A stretch of DNA of 64,000 nucleotides from positions 248,001 through 312,000 of the forward strand of contig NZ_ML133570.1 in assembly GCF_003985125.1 (NCBI RefSeq), given 5' to 3'. Below are positions 1-10,851 of the stretch, in pieces; position 1 is the first letter of the stretch, and each line of letters opens with the position of its first letter. This stretch comes from Rhizobium phaseoli (GTDB taxonomy: Bacteria > Pseudomonadota > Alphaproteobacteria > Rhizobiales > Rhizobiaceae). A program made the translations under genes and the position numbers. The notes under the pieces were generated by a model, which saw only the letters and a list, made by a program, of their open reading frames with translations, was not told the origin of the DNA and did not search any database.

Positions 1-1
1 C

Positions 2-1396
<1,395 letters not shown>

Positions 1397-1421
1397 CCTT
1401 CCCAGATAACAAGGCCAAAAG

Positions 1422-1454
1422 AAAACCCCGGACCAGGCGATCCGGGGTTTTTTC
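1422..1454. terminator. Bidirectional intrinsic terminator between dctM and dctP
   Basis: A GC stem (CCCCGGA / TCCGGGG) is flanked by an A-run on the left and a T-run on the right. It can therefore terminate both convergent genes. Confidence 0.85.
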
Positions 1455-1483
1455 GTATGCGTTCGATGCGCCGATGGAAGCGC

Positions 1484-2629
<1,146 letters not shown>

Positions 2630-2881
2630 TCACCCCTACCCGCAGCGAGGGCAGAGCTAAGCATGGCGAAGGCCGCGATTCAAGCTTTAGTCCATTAGCC
2701 TTTGGCATCAAGACGGCAATAAGGCAACACGCACGCACCCATCAAAATCAGCAGGTTAGCTGCGAGGACAGAAGCAGCGACAAGGCCCTGGCGGAAAATG
2801 GCCGCCAGCCGCAGCCAAACGTTGACTTCGCCGCCATTCTGGCGGCAGAAACGACAAGCAGAAGATTTCACCGGGGCGAAC

Positions 2882-3661
2882 ATGACGAAACCGATCGTTG
2901 CCATTCCTGCCGATATCCGCAGCTACGACGGCGCGACCTGGCACGCCGTGCAGCACCAATATCTCAGTGCCGCATTGAATGCGGCCGGCGTCATGGCCTT
3001 TCTCATCCCGGCTTTCGAGGCGGGCTACGACACCGACGCAATCCTCGACCGCGTCGATGGTCTGCTGGTTTCGGGCTCGGCCAGCAATGTGCATCCTTCG
3101 CTTTACGGCGCCGAGGCAAAAGACAAGGACGGCCCCTTCGATCCCGCCCGCGACGCGACAAGCCTGCCGCTCATCCGCCGCGCCATCGATCGCGCCATCC
3201 CGCTGCTCGCCATCTGCCGCGGCATTCAAGAGCTGAACGTTGCGCTCGGCGGCTCGCTGGCAAGCGAGATCCACGAGCAGCCCGGCATCTGGGATCATCG
3301 CCGGCCGGAAGGCGTCGACCGTGACGGCATGTATGCCATCCGCCAGACTGTTCACGTCAAGGAAGGTTCCTGCATTGCCGGCATCCTCGGCCCGGGCGAT
3401 ATCCGCGTCAACTCGCTGCATCGTCAGGCGATCGCCAGAACCGCGCCGCGCCTGCAGGTGGAGGCCACCGCCGAGGATGGCACCGTGGAGGCCGTTTCCG
3501 TCATCGATGCCAAGGCCTTCGCCGTCGGCGTGCAATGGCATCCGGAATATTGGGCCGAAACCGACAAGACGTCGAATCGGCTGTTTTCCGCCTTCGGCGA
3601 CGCCGTCCGCGATTACGCCGCCGCCAAACCGCCGGTGACCGCGGCGCAGGCGATCAGCTGA
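2882..3661 (+). CDS. puuD: Class I glutamine amidotransferase-like hydrolase, PuuD type (gamma-glutamyl-GABA hydrolase)
   Basis: A 259-residue member of the peptidase C26 / class I GATase-like family. The nucleophile lies in AICRGIQELN (C112) and the catalytic His-Glu pair in GVQWHPEYW (H220, E222), so the triad is complete. In PuuD enzymes this fold cleaves gamma-glutamyl-gamma-aminobutyrate during putrescine degradation; related proteins act on other gamma-glutamyl compounds, so the substrate here is inferred. The start at 2882 puts the family-typical MTKPIVAIPAD at the N-terminus; the ribosome site is weak (GGGG). It stands alone between divergent dctP and a convergent dehydrogenase. No PuuA/B/C partners are adjacent, although two other polyamine-related loci occur in this window. 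Confidence 0.82.
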   Translation: MTKPIVAIPADIRSYDGATWHAVQHQYLSAALNAAGVMAFLIPAFEAGYDTDAILDRVDGLLVSGSASNVHPSLYGAEAKDKDGPFDPARDATSLPLIRRAIDRAIPLLAICRGIQELNVALGGSLASEIHEQPGIWDHRRPEGVDRDGMYAIRQTVHVKEGSCIAGILGPGDIRVNSLHRQAIARTAPRLQVEATAEDGTVEAVSVIDAKAFAVGVQWHPEYWAETDKTSNRLFSAFGDAVRDYAAAKPPVTAAQAIS

Positions 3662-3698
3662 CCACTGGCTCGGTCAAGCGTGCCGGCTTGAACCATCT

Positions 3699-4655
3699 CT
3701 AAACCTTTTGCGGCGTCTCCGGCACCGGCGTCAGCGCCGCCCCTGTCTCGAACCAGGCGATCAGATTGTCGGCGACGAGATCGGCCATTGCGTTGCGTGT
3801 GGGCACGGAGGCCGAGGCGACGTGCGGCAGCAGCACGGCATTGGCCGGTTCCATGAGCGTCGCCGGCACGGTCGGCTCGTCATAGAAAACGTCGAGGCCG
3901 GCGGCACCGAGCGCGCCTGACGCAAGCGCCACACTCAGCGCCTCTTCATCCACCGTCCAGCCACGGCCGACATTGATGAGGATGCCGTTCGAACCGAGAG
4001 AGGCCAGGATATCGGCATCGATCGTCTTATGCGTCTGCGGCGTCTTCGGAACGATGGCGATCAATGTGTCCACCGCCTCGGCCAGTCCCTTCAACGTCGG
4101 GTAATAATCATAGGGCGCATCGGCATGGCGCGAGCGTGTGTGATAGCTGATCTTCACCTTGAACGGCTCCAGCCGTTTGGCAATCTCGAGACCGATGCGG
4201 CCGAGGCCGTAGAGCCCGACATGACGGCCCTTGAGCGAAAACCGCGACAGCGGATAGGCTGTGCCCGGCTTCCAGTTACCCGCACGCAGCCAGGCTTCGG
4301 CCCGCGGCAATTCGCGGATCGTGTTCAGGAGCAGGCCAATCGCCGTGTCGGCAACCTCGTCATTCAAAACTTCTGGCGTATTGGTGACGACGATGCCCTT
4401 TTCAGCCGCCCGTTTGACATCCATGCCGTCATAACCGACGCCGAAACTGGCGATCACCTCGACGCCGGGCAACTGGTCCATCCAGCTGCCGGGACAGGCG
4501 CCGGAGACGGCGACGCCGCGGATGCGGCCGGCCATCTCGCCGTCGAGCGCCAGCTTTTCCTCACGGGCGACGGCAATGATCTCAAAACGATCCTTCAGTC
4601 TCTCGAGAACACGCTCGTGTATCTTCCCAGGAACGAGAATGGCGATGCGGGACAT
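3699..4655 (-). CDS. D-isomer 2-hydroxyacid dehydrogenase (glyoxylate/hydroxypyruvate reductase-like)
   Basis: A 318-residue NAD(P)-dependent dehydrogenase of the D-2-hydroxyacid family. The Rossmann motif GLGRIG sits at residues 150-155 and the catalytic Arg, Glu and His at R231 (NVGRGW), E260 (FYDEP) and H278 (LLPHVAS). Such enzymes reduce glyoxylate, hydroxypyruvate or related 2-oxoacids; which one is not clear from sequence. The start has GAGG upstream. The gene begins 27 bases after the stop of the LacI-type regulator on the same strand, so the two are probably one transcript, and the regulator may sense a sugar acid whose catabolism needs this enzyme. Confidence 0.9.
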   Translation of the reverse strand: MSRIAILVPGKIHERVLERLKDRFEIIAVAREEKLALDGEMAGRIRGVAVSGACPGSWMDQLPGVEVIASFGVGYDGMDVKRAAEKGIVVTNTPEVLNDEVADTAIGLLLNTIRELPRAEAWLRAGNWKPGTAYPLSRFSLKGRHVGLYGLGRIGLEIAKRLEPFKVKISYHTRSRHADAPYDYYPTLKGLAEAVDTLIAIVPKTPQTHKTIDADILASLGSNGILINVGRGWTVDEEALSVALASGALGAAGLDVFYDEPTVPATLMEPANAVLLPHVASASVPTRNAMADLVADNLIAWFETGAALTPVPETPQKV

Positions 4656-4682
4656 GGCTTTTCCTCTTGGACGGGGTCTGGT

Positions 4683-5705
4683 TCAGGCGCGGGGCCGATG
4701 GGGACTGGTCGACTGGCGGATGCGCATTTCCGGCTTGATGAGATGCATGCCGTCGGGTTCGTGGCTGCCGGCGAGACGATCAAGAAGGGCGCGCGCAGCC
4801 AGGCGGCCGACTTCGGTCTGGCCGTTCCAGACGGTTGTCAGCGCCGGCGTGGCAATCGAGGCTTCCTCGAGATCGTCATAACCGGTGACGGAAATGTCGC
4901 GCCCCGGCACCAGGCCGGCACGAGCAATGCCATTCATCAGGCCGATTGCAACGAGATCGTTCCAGCAGACGGCCGCCGTCGGCTGCTGTGGCAGTGAGAG
5001 GAAATGCACCGCGGCCTCGAAACCGCCCTGCTTCGAGCGAGGCCCGGGAATGCGCAGGTTCGGATCGACTTCGATGCCGGCCTTGCGCAGCGCATTGACA
5101 TAACCCTGGTAGCGGTCGCGGCCGGTGGAGGTCTGGTCCGTGCCGCCGATCATCGCGATCGAGCGGTGACCGAGACCGATCAGGTGGTTGGTGGCGAGCG
5201 AAATGCCGTAGCTGTCGTCACCGCGATAGGTCGGCAGCTCCAGACCGTCCATCGAGCGGGCGACAAGGATTGCCGGCATGCCATTTTCCTCCGCCAGCTG
5301 CAGATCCTCCGGCGGCGTGCCGATCGCCGGCGACATAATGACGCCGTCGCCGCCGAGCTGCAGCAGCGTCTCAATGAAGGTGCGCTGCTTTTCGACATTG
5401 TCGTAATGGTTGGAAAGGATGAAGGTGTGGCGGCTGCGATCGAGTTCGCTTTCGATCGCCTTCAGGATTTCGCCGTAGAACGGATTCATGATGTCGTGCA
5501 CGACGACGCCGATGATGCCGGAGCGCGAGGTGCGCAGGCTGGCCGCGCGGCGATTGTAGATGTAACCGAGCGCGCGCGCCTGCTCCTTGATCTTCTCCCG
5601 CGTATTGCCGGCGACGAGCGGACTATCGCGCAAGGCGAGCGATACGGTTGCCGTTGAGATGCCGAGCGTCTCGGCGATTGTCGAAAGCTTGATCTTCTGG
5701 ACCAC
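4683..5705 (-). CDS. LacI-family transcriptional regulator
   Basis: A 340-residue repressor-type protein: an N-terminal helix-turn-helix (IKLSTIAETLGISTATVS), hinge helix, then a periplasmic-binding-protein-like sensor domain starting near SGIIGVVVHDIMNPFYG. The start is taken as GTG at 5705 because GGAGGAGG precedes it by 4 bases and the family homology begins two residues later; an upstream in-frame extension has no ribosome site. It is the first gene of a two-gene unit with the 2-hydroxyacid dehydrogenase. An AT-rich palindrome (5774-5783) upstream is a candidate autoregulatory site. The effector is unknown. Confidence 0.92.
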   Translation of the reverse strand: MVQKIKLSTIAETLGISTATVSLALRDSPLVAGNTREKIKEQARALGYIYNRRAASLRTSRSGIIGVVVHDIMNPFYGEILKAIESELDRSRHTFILSNHYDNVEKQRTFIETLLQLGGDGVIMSPAIGTPPEDLQLAEENGMPAILVARSMDGLELPTYRGDDSYGISLATNHLIGLGHRSIAMIGGTDQTSTGRDRYQGYVNALRKAGIEVDPNLRIPGPRSKQGGFEAAVHFLSLPQQPTAAVCWNDLVAIGLMNGIARAGLVPGRDISVTGYDDLEEASIATPALTTVWNGQTEVGRLAARALLDRLAGSHEPDGMHLIKPEMRIRQSTSPHRPRA

Positions 5706-5773
5706 GTGTCCTCCTCCAGGCAGCACGCAAGACAGCAGACCGCACCGGAAAACCGGCGCGGTCCCTTAAAATG

Positions 5774-5783
5774 TTTAATTAAA
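5774..5783. promoter_or_regulatory. AT-rich palindrome upstream of lacI gene (possible operator)
   Basis: TTTAATTAAA is a perfect 10-bp palindrome in an otherwise GC-rich context, about 70 bases upstream of the regulator's start. It sits inside a run of TTTAA repeats. The operator role is a guess from position. Confidence 0.3.
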
Positions 5784-5823
5784 AGATTTAACAGGCGCAG
5801 GCAATTCGTCTTTCAGCGAAATT

Positions 5824-6336
5824 TCAATCTTCGTCCGGCTCTTCCAAAGGAAGCGCTTCGGCCTGCAGATTGGCGTCGATAGCCTTCAGCAGCCGCACGA
5901 GATTGCGGATTTCCTTTTCTGAAAATTCCAGCGTCGCCAGTCTGTCGCAGGCCGACGCCGCCATCTCGATCGCCCGCACGCTGTCACGCCCGAGCGCCGT
6001 GAGATAGACCTTGGTCAGGCGCGCATCTTCGGCGTCGGGCTTGCGCTCGAGGAAGCCCTGCGCCTCCATGCGGCCGATCGTGCGCGTCATCGTCGGCGCC
6101 TTGACGCCGAGCTTCTGGGCAAGGCCGCCCGCCGTCATGCCGTCGCTCTCGGCGAGCGAGAGAATGACGCCGTCCTGGCCGGCATAGAGGCCGCTTTCGA
6201 ACAGGTTGCGCGAGAGCACCGTACGCATGGAACGGGCCGCCTGGGTCAGCGCCGGCGAGAGATCGACGAGCGTATACTCCGTCTGGTCCTTCTTCTTGGA
6301 CTTGCTCTTCTTGCCGTCCTTATGCTTCTTTCCCAT
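5824..6336 (-). CDS. MarR-family regulator with lysine-rich N-terminus
   Basis: A winged-helix MarR protein of about 170 residues. The DNA-binding part is visible as LAQKLGVKAPTMTRTIGRME followed by the wing DAEDARLTKVYLTALG. The start at 6336 has AAGGG 6 bases upstream; ATG at 6342 is two codons earlier and lies against that site. The first 17 residues (GKKHKDGKKSKSKKKDQ) are almost all Lys, Ser, Gly or Asp, an extension not needed for the fold; it may add nonspecific DNA affinity. The creatininase-family gene starts 85 bases away on the other strand, so shared control is plausible. Confidence 0.88.
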   Translation of the reverse strand: MGKKHKDGKKSKSKKKDQTEYTLVDLSPALTQAARSMRTVLSRNLFESGLYAGQDGVILSLAESDGMTAGGLAQKLGVKAPTMTRTIGRMEAQGFLERKPDAEDARLTKVYLTALGRDSVRAIEMAASACDRLATLEFSEKEIRNLVRLLKAIDANLQAEALPLEEPDED

Positions 6337-6421
6337 AGCCATCCCTTTGATCTTTAAGCCCCGACGCCGCTGCGATATGACATTGCCCAGGATCTCGTCA
6401 TAAACAAGAGGCAACGACCGG

Positions 6422-7201
6422 ATGATGACGCCTTCGCCCGATAGCCACCCGGCCTCTGCCCCTGCCCCGCGCCCGCCGATCGCCGTGCTGCCGCTGGGTG
6501 CTCACGAGCAGCACGGTCCTCACCTGCCCTTCGAAACCGACACGCTGATTGCCGAAGGCATCGCCGCACGGTTGAAGGCGGCCCTGCCCGCCGGCCTGCC
6601 GGTCACCTTTCTGCCCGCCGAATCGGTCGGCTATTCGATAGAGCACATGGATGTTGAAGGAACGAAGACGCTCGCTTTCGACGAAGCGGTCAACCGCTGG
6701 CTCGGCATTGCCGAGCGGCTGGCCGAGCAGAAAATCCGCAAATTGGTGATGCTGAACGCCCATGGCGGCAATTCGCCCCTGATGACGATCGTCGCGACCG
6801 AGGCGCGGATTCGCTTTGCCATGCTGGCGGTGGCGACGAGCTGGACCCGCTTCGGCCTGCCCGGCGGTGTGATCCGGCCGGAGGAAAAGGCGATCGGCAT
6901 TCACGGCGGCGATATCGAGACCTCGGTCATGCTGGCGCTTCATCCTGATAAGGTCGACATGGCGAAGGCGGCGGACTTCCCCTCCCGGCAGAGCGAATTT
7001 GCCGGGCGCTTCAAACATCTGCGCGCCTACGGGCCGCACGCTTTCGGCTGGAAGATGTCGGATCTCAACCCGCAAGGCGCGGCGGGCAACGCCGCGGCCG
7101 CGACGGCTGAAAAGGGCGAAGCGCTGATTGCCCATGCGGTGAAGGGGCTGGTGGAATTGCTCGAGGATGTCGATGCCTTCGACGTTGGCGAACTCCGGTG
7201 A
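6422..7201 (+). CDS. Creatininase-family amidohydrolase
   Basis: A 259-residue metal-dependent amidohydrolase of the creatininase family. Metal ligands are seen in LGAHEQHGPHLPFETD (E29, H31, D40), NAHGGN (H114) and HGGDIETS (E166). Known members hydrolyse creatinine or formamide intermediates, or act as peptidases in cofactor maturation (MftE); none of those partners is adjacent, so the substrate is open. The first residues (PDSHPASAPAPRPP) are Pro/Ala-rich and the true start could be a little further in. It diverges from the marR gene. Confidence 0.85.
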   Translation: MMTPSPDSHPASAPAPRPPIAVLPLGAHEQHGPHLPFETDTLIAEGIAARLKAALPAGLPVTFLPAESVGYSIEHMDVEGTKTLAFDEAVNRWLGIAERLAEQKIRKLVMLNAHGGNSPLMTIVATEARIRFAMLAVATSWTRFGLPGGVIRPEEKAIGIHGGDIETSVMLALHPDKVDMAKAADFPSRQSEFAGRFKHLRAYGPHAFGWKMSDLNPQGAAGNAAAATAEKGEALIAHAVKGLVELLEDVDAFDVGELR

Positions 7202-7232
7202 CGACTGATCCACACCGGCAGATGACGTGATC

Positions 7233-7246
7233 TTATAACATTATAA
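7233..7246. promoter_or_regulatory. Possible Zur-type operator upstream of the CobW-family GTPase
   Basis: TTATAACATTATAA consists of two TTATAA units separated by CA and resembles alphaproteobacterial Zur boxes (inverted GTTATA/TATAAC-like halves). It ends 6 bases before a plausible -35 element (TTGAAC at 7253). The Zur assignment is an inference supported by the His-rich metal GTPase downstream. Confidence 0.4.
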
Positions 7247-7252
7247 AATCCT

Positions 7253-7281
7253 TTGAACTGCCGTGCCCATGCCATTATATG
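7253..7281 (+). promoter_or_regulatory. Putative sigma-70 promoter of the GTPase-WD40 operon
   Basis: TTGAAC (7253-7258) and TATATG (7276-7281) are separated by 17 bases. Transcription would start near 7288, about 57 bases before the GTPase ATG. Confidence 0.45.
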
Positions 7282-7344
7282 AGACCAACCGCTCAAGCGG
7301 CCGATCCCAGCCGTTCGGCCGCACGCCTAATCCTAGAGGTTCTC

Positions 7345-8427
7345 ATGACCGACGCGATCTCCACCCAGAAGCCCATTCCCGTCACCGTGCTCACCGGTTA
7401 TCTCGGCGCCGGCAAGACGACCTTGCTCAACCGCATCCTGTCTGAAAACCACGGCAAGAAATATGCGGTCATCGTCAATGAGTTCGGCGAAATCGGCATC
7501 GACAACGACCTGATCGTCGAGTCGGATGAAGAAATCTATGAGATGAACAATGGTTGCGTCTGTTGCACGGTGCGCGGCGACCTGATCCGCGTCGTAGAAG
7601 GCCTGATGCGCCGGCCCGGCCGCTTCGACGGCATCATCGTCGAAACGACCGGCCTTGCCGATCCGGTGCCGGTCGCCCAGACCTTCTTCATGGATGACGA
7701 CGTGCGCGCCAAGACCGAGCTCGACGCCGTCATCGCTCTCGTCGACGCCAAGCACTTGCCGCTGCGCCTGAAGGACAGCCGTGAGGCCGAAGATCAGATC
7801 GCCTTCGCCGACGTCATCGTCATCAACAAGAGCGATCTGGTAACCGCGGAAGAACTTGATGTGATCGAAGACATTGTCCGCGCCATCAACCCGGCCGCCC
7901 GCGTCTACAAGACCAGCCGCTCCGGCGTCGACCTCGCCCGCGTGCTCGACCAGGGCGCCTTCAACCTGGAGCGCGCGCTCGAAAACGATCCGCATTTCCT
8001 CGAACACGGCCATGACGATCATGTTTGCGGCCCGGATTGCGATCATCACCACGACCATGATCACGACCACCATCACGATCATGACCACGGCCACCATCAT
8101 CACGGCGCCATGTCGGCGATCCACGATGTGACGGTGCAGTCGGTGTCGTTGCGCGGCGGCGAGATGAATGCCGAGCGCTTCTTCCCCTGGATCCAAAAAG
8201 TCACCCAGATGCAGGGGCCGAACATCCTGCGCCTCAAAGGCATCATCGCCTTCAAAGACGATCCCGAGCGTTATGTCGTCCAGGGTGTGCACATGATCAT
8301 CGAGGGTGATCATCAGCGGCCCTGGAAGGACGGCGAAAAGCATGAAAGCCGTCTGGTCTTCATCGGCCGCGACCTCGACCGCGAAAAACTGGAGGCCTCC
8401 TTCAAGGCCTGCGAGGCAGCCGCCTGA
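7345..8427 (+). CDS. COG0523 / CobW-family GTP-binding metallochaperone with His-rich insert
   Basis: A 360-residue G3E GTPase. Visible are the Walker A motif GYLGAGKTT (18-26), the metal-binding CxCC motif GCVCCT (C71, C73, C74), the G4 motif NKSD (161-164), and a long His/Asp-rich stretch (about 217-253) before the C-terminal CobW domain. Family members deliver zinc or cobalt to client proteins at the cost of GTP; the His-rich stretch favours a role in metal limitation. The start has AGAGG 5 bases upstream. The stop codon overlaps the start of the WD40 gene by one base (TGATG), so the two are translationally coupled. A Zur-like site lies upstream. Metal and client are not shown by the sequence. 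Confidence 0.9.
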   Translation: MTDAISTQKPIPVTVLTGYLGAGKTTLLNRILSENHGKKYAVIVNEFGEIGIDNDLIVESDEEIYEMNNGCVCCTVRGDLIRVVEGLMRRPGRFDGIIVETTGLADPVPVAQTFFMDDDVRAKTELDAVIALVDAKHLPLRLKDSREAEDQIAFADVIVINKSDLVTAEELDVIEDIVRAINPAARVYKTSRSGVDLARVLDQGAFNLERALENDPHFLEHGHDDHVCGPDCDHHHDHDHDHHHDHDHGHHHHGAMSAIHDVTVQSVSLRGGEMNAERFFPWIQKVTQMQGPNILRLKGIIAFKDDPERYVVQGVHMIIEGDHQRPWKDGEKHESRLVFIGRDLDREKLEASFKACEAAA

Positions 8428-9416
8428 TGCCGACAGTTGCACCGCTTGATCTCGACGGCCACGTTCTGGCCGTCGAATTTTTAGGTGACATCCCCGTCTT
8501 CGCAAACGCAAACGGCACGTTTCATCGGCTGGACGGCGGCGAGAGGGTTTGCGAAGCCCATCAGGGCATGCTCACCGCCATCCGCGATCCTTATAGCGAA
8601 AGCCTGATCTCGGGCGGTGAGGACGGCAAGGTGCTGCGCATCGCTGCCGATGGCAGCGTCAGCGAACTCGCAACGGCGCCGCGCAAGTGGATCTCCCAAG
8701 TTGCGGCCGGCCCGCAGGGCGCCATCGCCTATTCCTACGGTAAGAGCTCGCTCGTCCGCCTCGCCGACGGCACGACCAAGGAATTTCCCGAGGAACGCAC
8801 AGTCGAAGGCATCGCCTTCGCGCCGAAGGGCCTGCGCATCGCCGCCGCCCGTTACAACGGCGTAACGCTGCACTGGGTCGGCACGAGCGCCAAACCGGTC
8901 GATCTCGAGTGGAAGGGCGCCCATACCGGCGTCACCTTCTCGCCGGATGGCAATTTCCTCGTCACCTCGATGCAGGAAAATGCCCTGCACGGCTGGAAGC
9001 TCGACAGCAAGCCCGGCGCCGAGGCCCGGCACATGCGCATGACCGGCTATCCCACCAAGGTTAAATCGCTTTCTTGGTCGATCAAGGGGAAGTGGCTCGC
9101 CTCATCAGGCGCACCCGCAGCCATCGTCTGGCCCTTCCAGGGCAAGGACGGGCCGATGGGCAAGGCGCCGCTCGAACTCGGCACCCGCGCCAATATCATG
9201 GCGACCGCGGTGAAATTCCACCCGTTGGAAGACATCCTTGCCATCGGCTTCGTCGACGGCATGATTCTGGCTGTGCGCATCGCCGACAGCAAGGAAGCGC
9301 TGCTGCGCCGCCCCGGCAAGGGCGCGATCACGGCGATGAGCTGGAGCGCAAACGGCAAGCTGCTCGCCTTCGCCTCCGAAGCCGGCGATTGCGGCGTCAT
9401 CGATATTTCGGCTTGA
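8427..9416 (+). CDS. WD40-repeat protein coupled to the metallochaperone
   Basis: A 329-residue beta-propeller-type protein with no signal peptide. WD40-like blades are suggested by repeated phrases such as LTAIRDPYSESLISGGEDGKV, GVTFSPDGNFLVTSMQENAL and ITAMSWSANGKLLAFASEAG, each with a central turn and a hydrophobic strand. WD40 proteins are usually scaffolds and no catalytic motif is visible. Its start overlaps the stop of the GTPase by one base, implying matched expression; it could be the client or an adaptor of the metallochaperone, but that is inference. Confidence 0.85.
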   Translation: MPTVAPLDLDGHVLAVEFLGDIPVFANANGTFHRLDGGERVCEAHQGMLTAIRDPYSESLISGGEDGKVLRIAADGSVSELATAPRKWISQVAAGPQGAIAYSYGKSSLVRLADGTTKEFPEERTVEGIAFAPKGLRIAAARYNGVTLHWVGTSAKPVDLEWKGAHTGVTFSPDGNFLVTSMQENALHGWKLDSKPGAEARHMRMTGYPTKVKSLSWSIKGKWLASSGAPAAIVWPFQGKDGPMGKAPLELGTRANIMATAVKFHPLEDILAIGFVDGMILAVRIADSKEALLRRPGKGAITAMSWSANGKLLAFASEAGDCGVIDISA

Positions 9417-9420
9417 GGCC

Positions 9421-9924
9421 GTGTTGCCGGCGATGGATGGCGCTCTGGAACCAGAGATCGTGACGCTCGGCGCCGAGCACATGCAGGTGGCGGCAGGGAT
9501 CCGGCGCGTGGCGCTGTGGCAGCGCCTGCCTTGGCTGCCGGACGTACATACTCCTGAGGAAGAAGAGCAGTATTGGCGCATGCATCTCCTGCCGAACTGC
9601 ACGATCCTCGGCGCCGCTGTAGGAAACAAGCTCGTCGGCGTCATCGCCTATGGCGACGAATGGATAGAGCAGCTTTATGTTCTCCCGGGTTTCCAGGGCA
9701 TGGGGATCGGCTCCCTGCTCCTCGGCTGCGCCAAGGGGGAGATGGATGAGATCAGGCTCTGGACATTTCAGCGCAATTGGGGCGCACGCGCTTTCTATGA
9801 GCGGCATGGTTTTTCCGCCGAAGAGAAAACCGACGGCGTTGATAATGAGGAAAAGGAGCCTGACGTGCTCTATCATTGGCGCCGCCTTCCGGAGCTGGCG
9901 CCTGACCTGAAACCGTCCGACTAA
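9421..9924 (+). CDS. GNAT-family N-acetyltransferase
   Basis: A 167-residue GNAT protein. The acetyl-CoA-binding region is visible as LYVLPGFQGMGIGSLLL, followed by WTFQRNWGARAFYERHGF, the usual end of the fold. The start used is GTG at 9421, four bases after the WD40 stop; ATG at 9433 is an alternative and neither has a strong ribosome site. The close spacing suggests it may be third in the GTPase-WD40 transcript. The acceptor substrate cannot be read from the sequence. Confidence 0.85.
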   Translation: MLPAMDGALEPEIVTLGAEHMQVAAGIRRVALWQRLPWLPDVHTPEEEEQYWRMHLLPNCTILGAAVGNKLVGVIAYGDEWIEQLYVLPGFQGMGIGSLLLGCAKGEMDEIRLWTFQRNWGARAFYERHGFSAEEKTDGVDNEEKEPDVLYHWRRLPELAPDLKPSD

Positions 9925-10032
9925 TATATCGGCCGAGGCCTGAGAATATCGGGCTTGCCAAATGCTTTGCACGGGCGAAACATGGAAACTGACGCAGGCA
10001 TTGCCGTCGCCGTTCTGACAGAGGAAATGCGA

Positions 10033-10851
10033 ATGCCGAAATCGACCGGCCTCGGTTTTGCCGAGCAACAGCCGCCGCCTTTGGGCGATGCATCCGTCTG
10101 GACCACCATCCGCGCCGAGGCGGCGGAGCTTGCCGCGCGCGAGCCGATATTGCGGCGGCTGCTGACCACCGAGGTAACGGATGCCATCGGCGATAATGAG
10201 ATCCTCGCCCGTGTTTTGGCCGCGCGGCTTTCGGTGACGCAGGTGGAAACCGGCAATCTGTTCGATCTTATCCTCTCAACGCTCACCGACGACATCATGC
10301 GCAAGATCGAGGCCGATCTCGCAGCCGTGCGCGAGCGCGACCCGGCCTGCACGACGTTCCTGCACGCGCTCCTGAACCTCAAGGGTTTTCATGCGCTGCA
10401 GACGCATCGCATCGCCCACGCGCTCTGGAATGCCGGCCGGCCGGAGATCGCCACCTGGCTCGCCAATCTTGCTTCGTTGGTCTTCGGCCCGGATATCCAT
10501 CCGGCCGCACGGATCGGCGCCTCCATCATGCTCGACCACGGATCGGGCATCGTCATCGGGGAAACGGCGGTGATCGAGGACGAGGTATCGATCCTGCAGG
10601 GCGTCACGCTCGGCGGCACCGGCAAGGAAACCGGCGACCGCCACCCGAAGATCCGCCACGGGGTGATGATCGGCGCCGGCGCCAAGATCCTCGGCAATAT
10701 CGAAATCGGCGCCTTCAGCAAAATCGCCGCCGGCAGCGTCGTGCTGAAAGCGGTTCCCGAACATTGCACGGTCGCCGGCGTGCCGGCCACCGTCGTGCGC
10801 ATCCACCGCGCCGACGAAATTCCGGCCGAGACGATGGATCAGAATATCTAG
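10033..10851 (+). CDS. cysE: Serine O-acetyltransferase
   Basis: CysE makes O-acetyl-L-serine from serine and acetyl-CoA, the committed step of cysteine synthesis. The 272-residue chain has an N-terminal helical SATase domain followed by a left-handed beta-helix of hexapeptide repeats. Catalytic residues match E. coli: D154 in GPDIHPAA and H169 in MLDHGSG, 15 residues apart as in the enzyme of known structure. The GGTGKETGDRHPKI block follows. ATG at 10033 is chosen because AGAGGAA lies 6 bases upstream; upstream in-frame codons lack a site. It converges on the GGDEF gene with no gap: the two stop codons are adjacent. Confidence 0.95.
   Translation: MPKSTGLGFAEQQPPPLGDASVWTTIRAEAAELAAREPILRRLLTTEVTDAIGDNEILARVLAARLSVTQVETGNLFDLILSTLTDDIMRKIEADLAAVRERDPACTTFLHALLNLKGFHALQTHRIAHALWNAGRPEIATWLANLASLVFGPDIHPAARIGASIMLDHGSGIVIGETAVIEDEVSILQGVTLGGTGKETGDRHPKIRHGVMIGAGAKILGNIEIGAFSKIAAGSVVLKAVPEHCTVAGVPATVVRIHRADEIPAETMDQNI

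Noticed and set aside
7993..8103. His/Asp codon run considered as a sequencing artefact or microsatellite
   Set aside because: The frame stays open, and His-rich stretches are common in COG0523 GTPases at this position.
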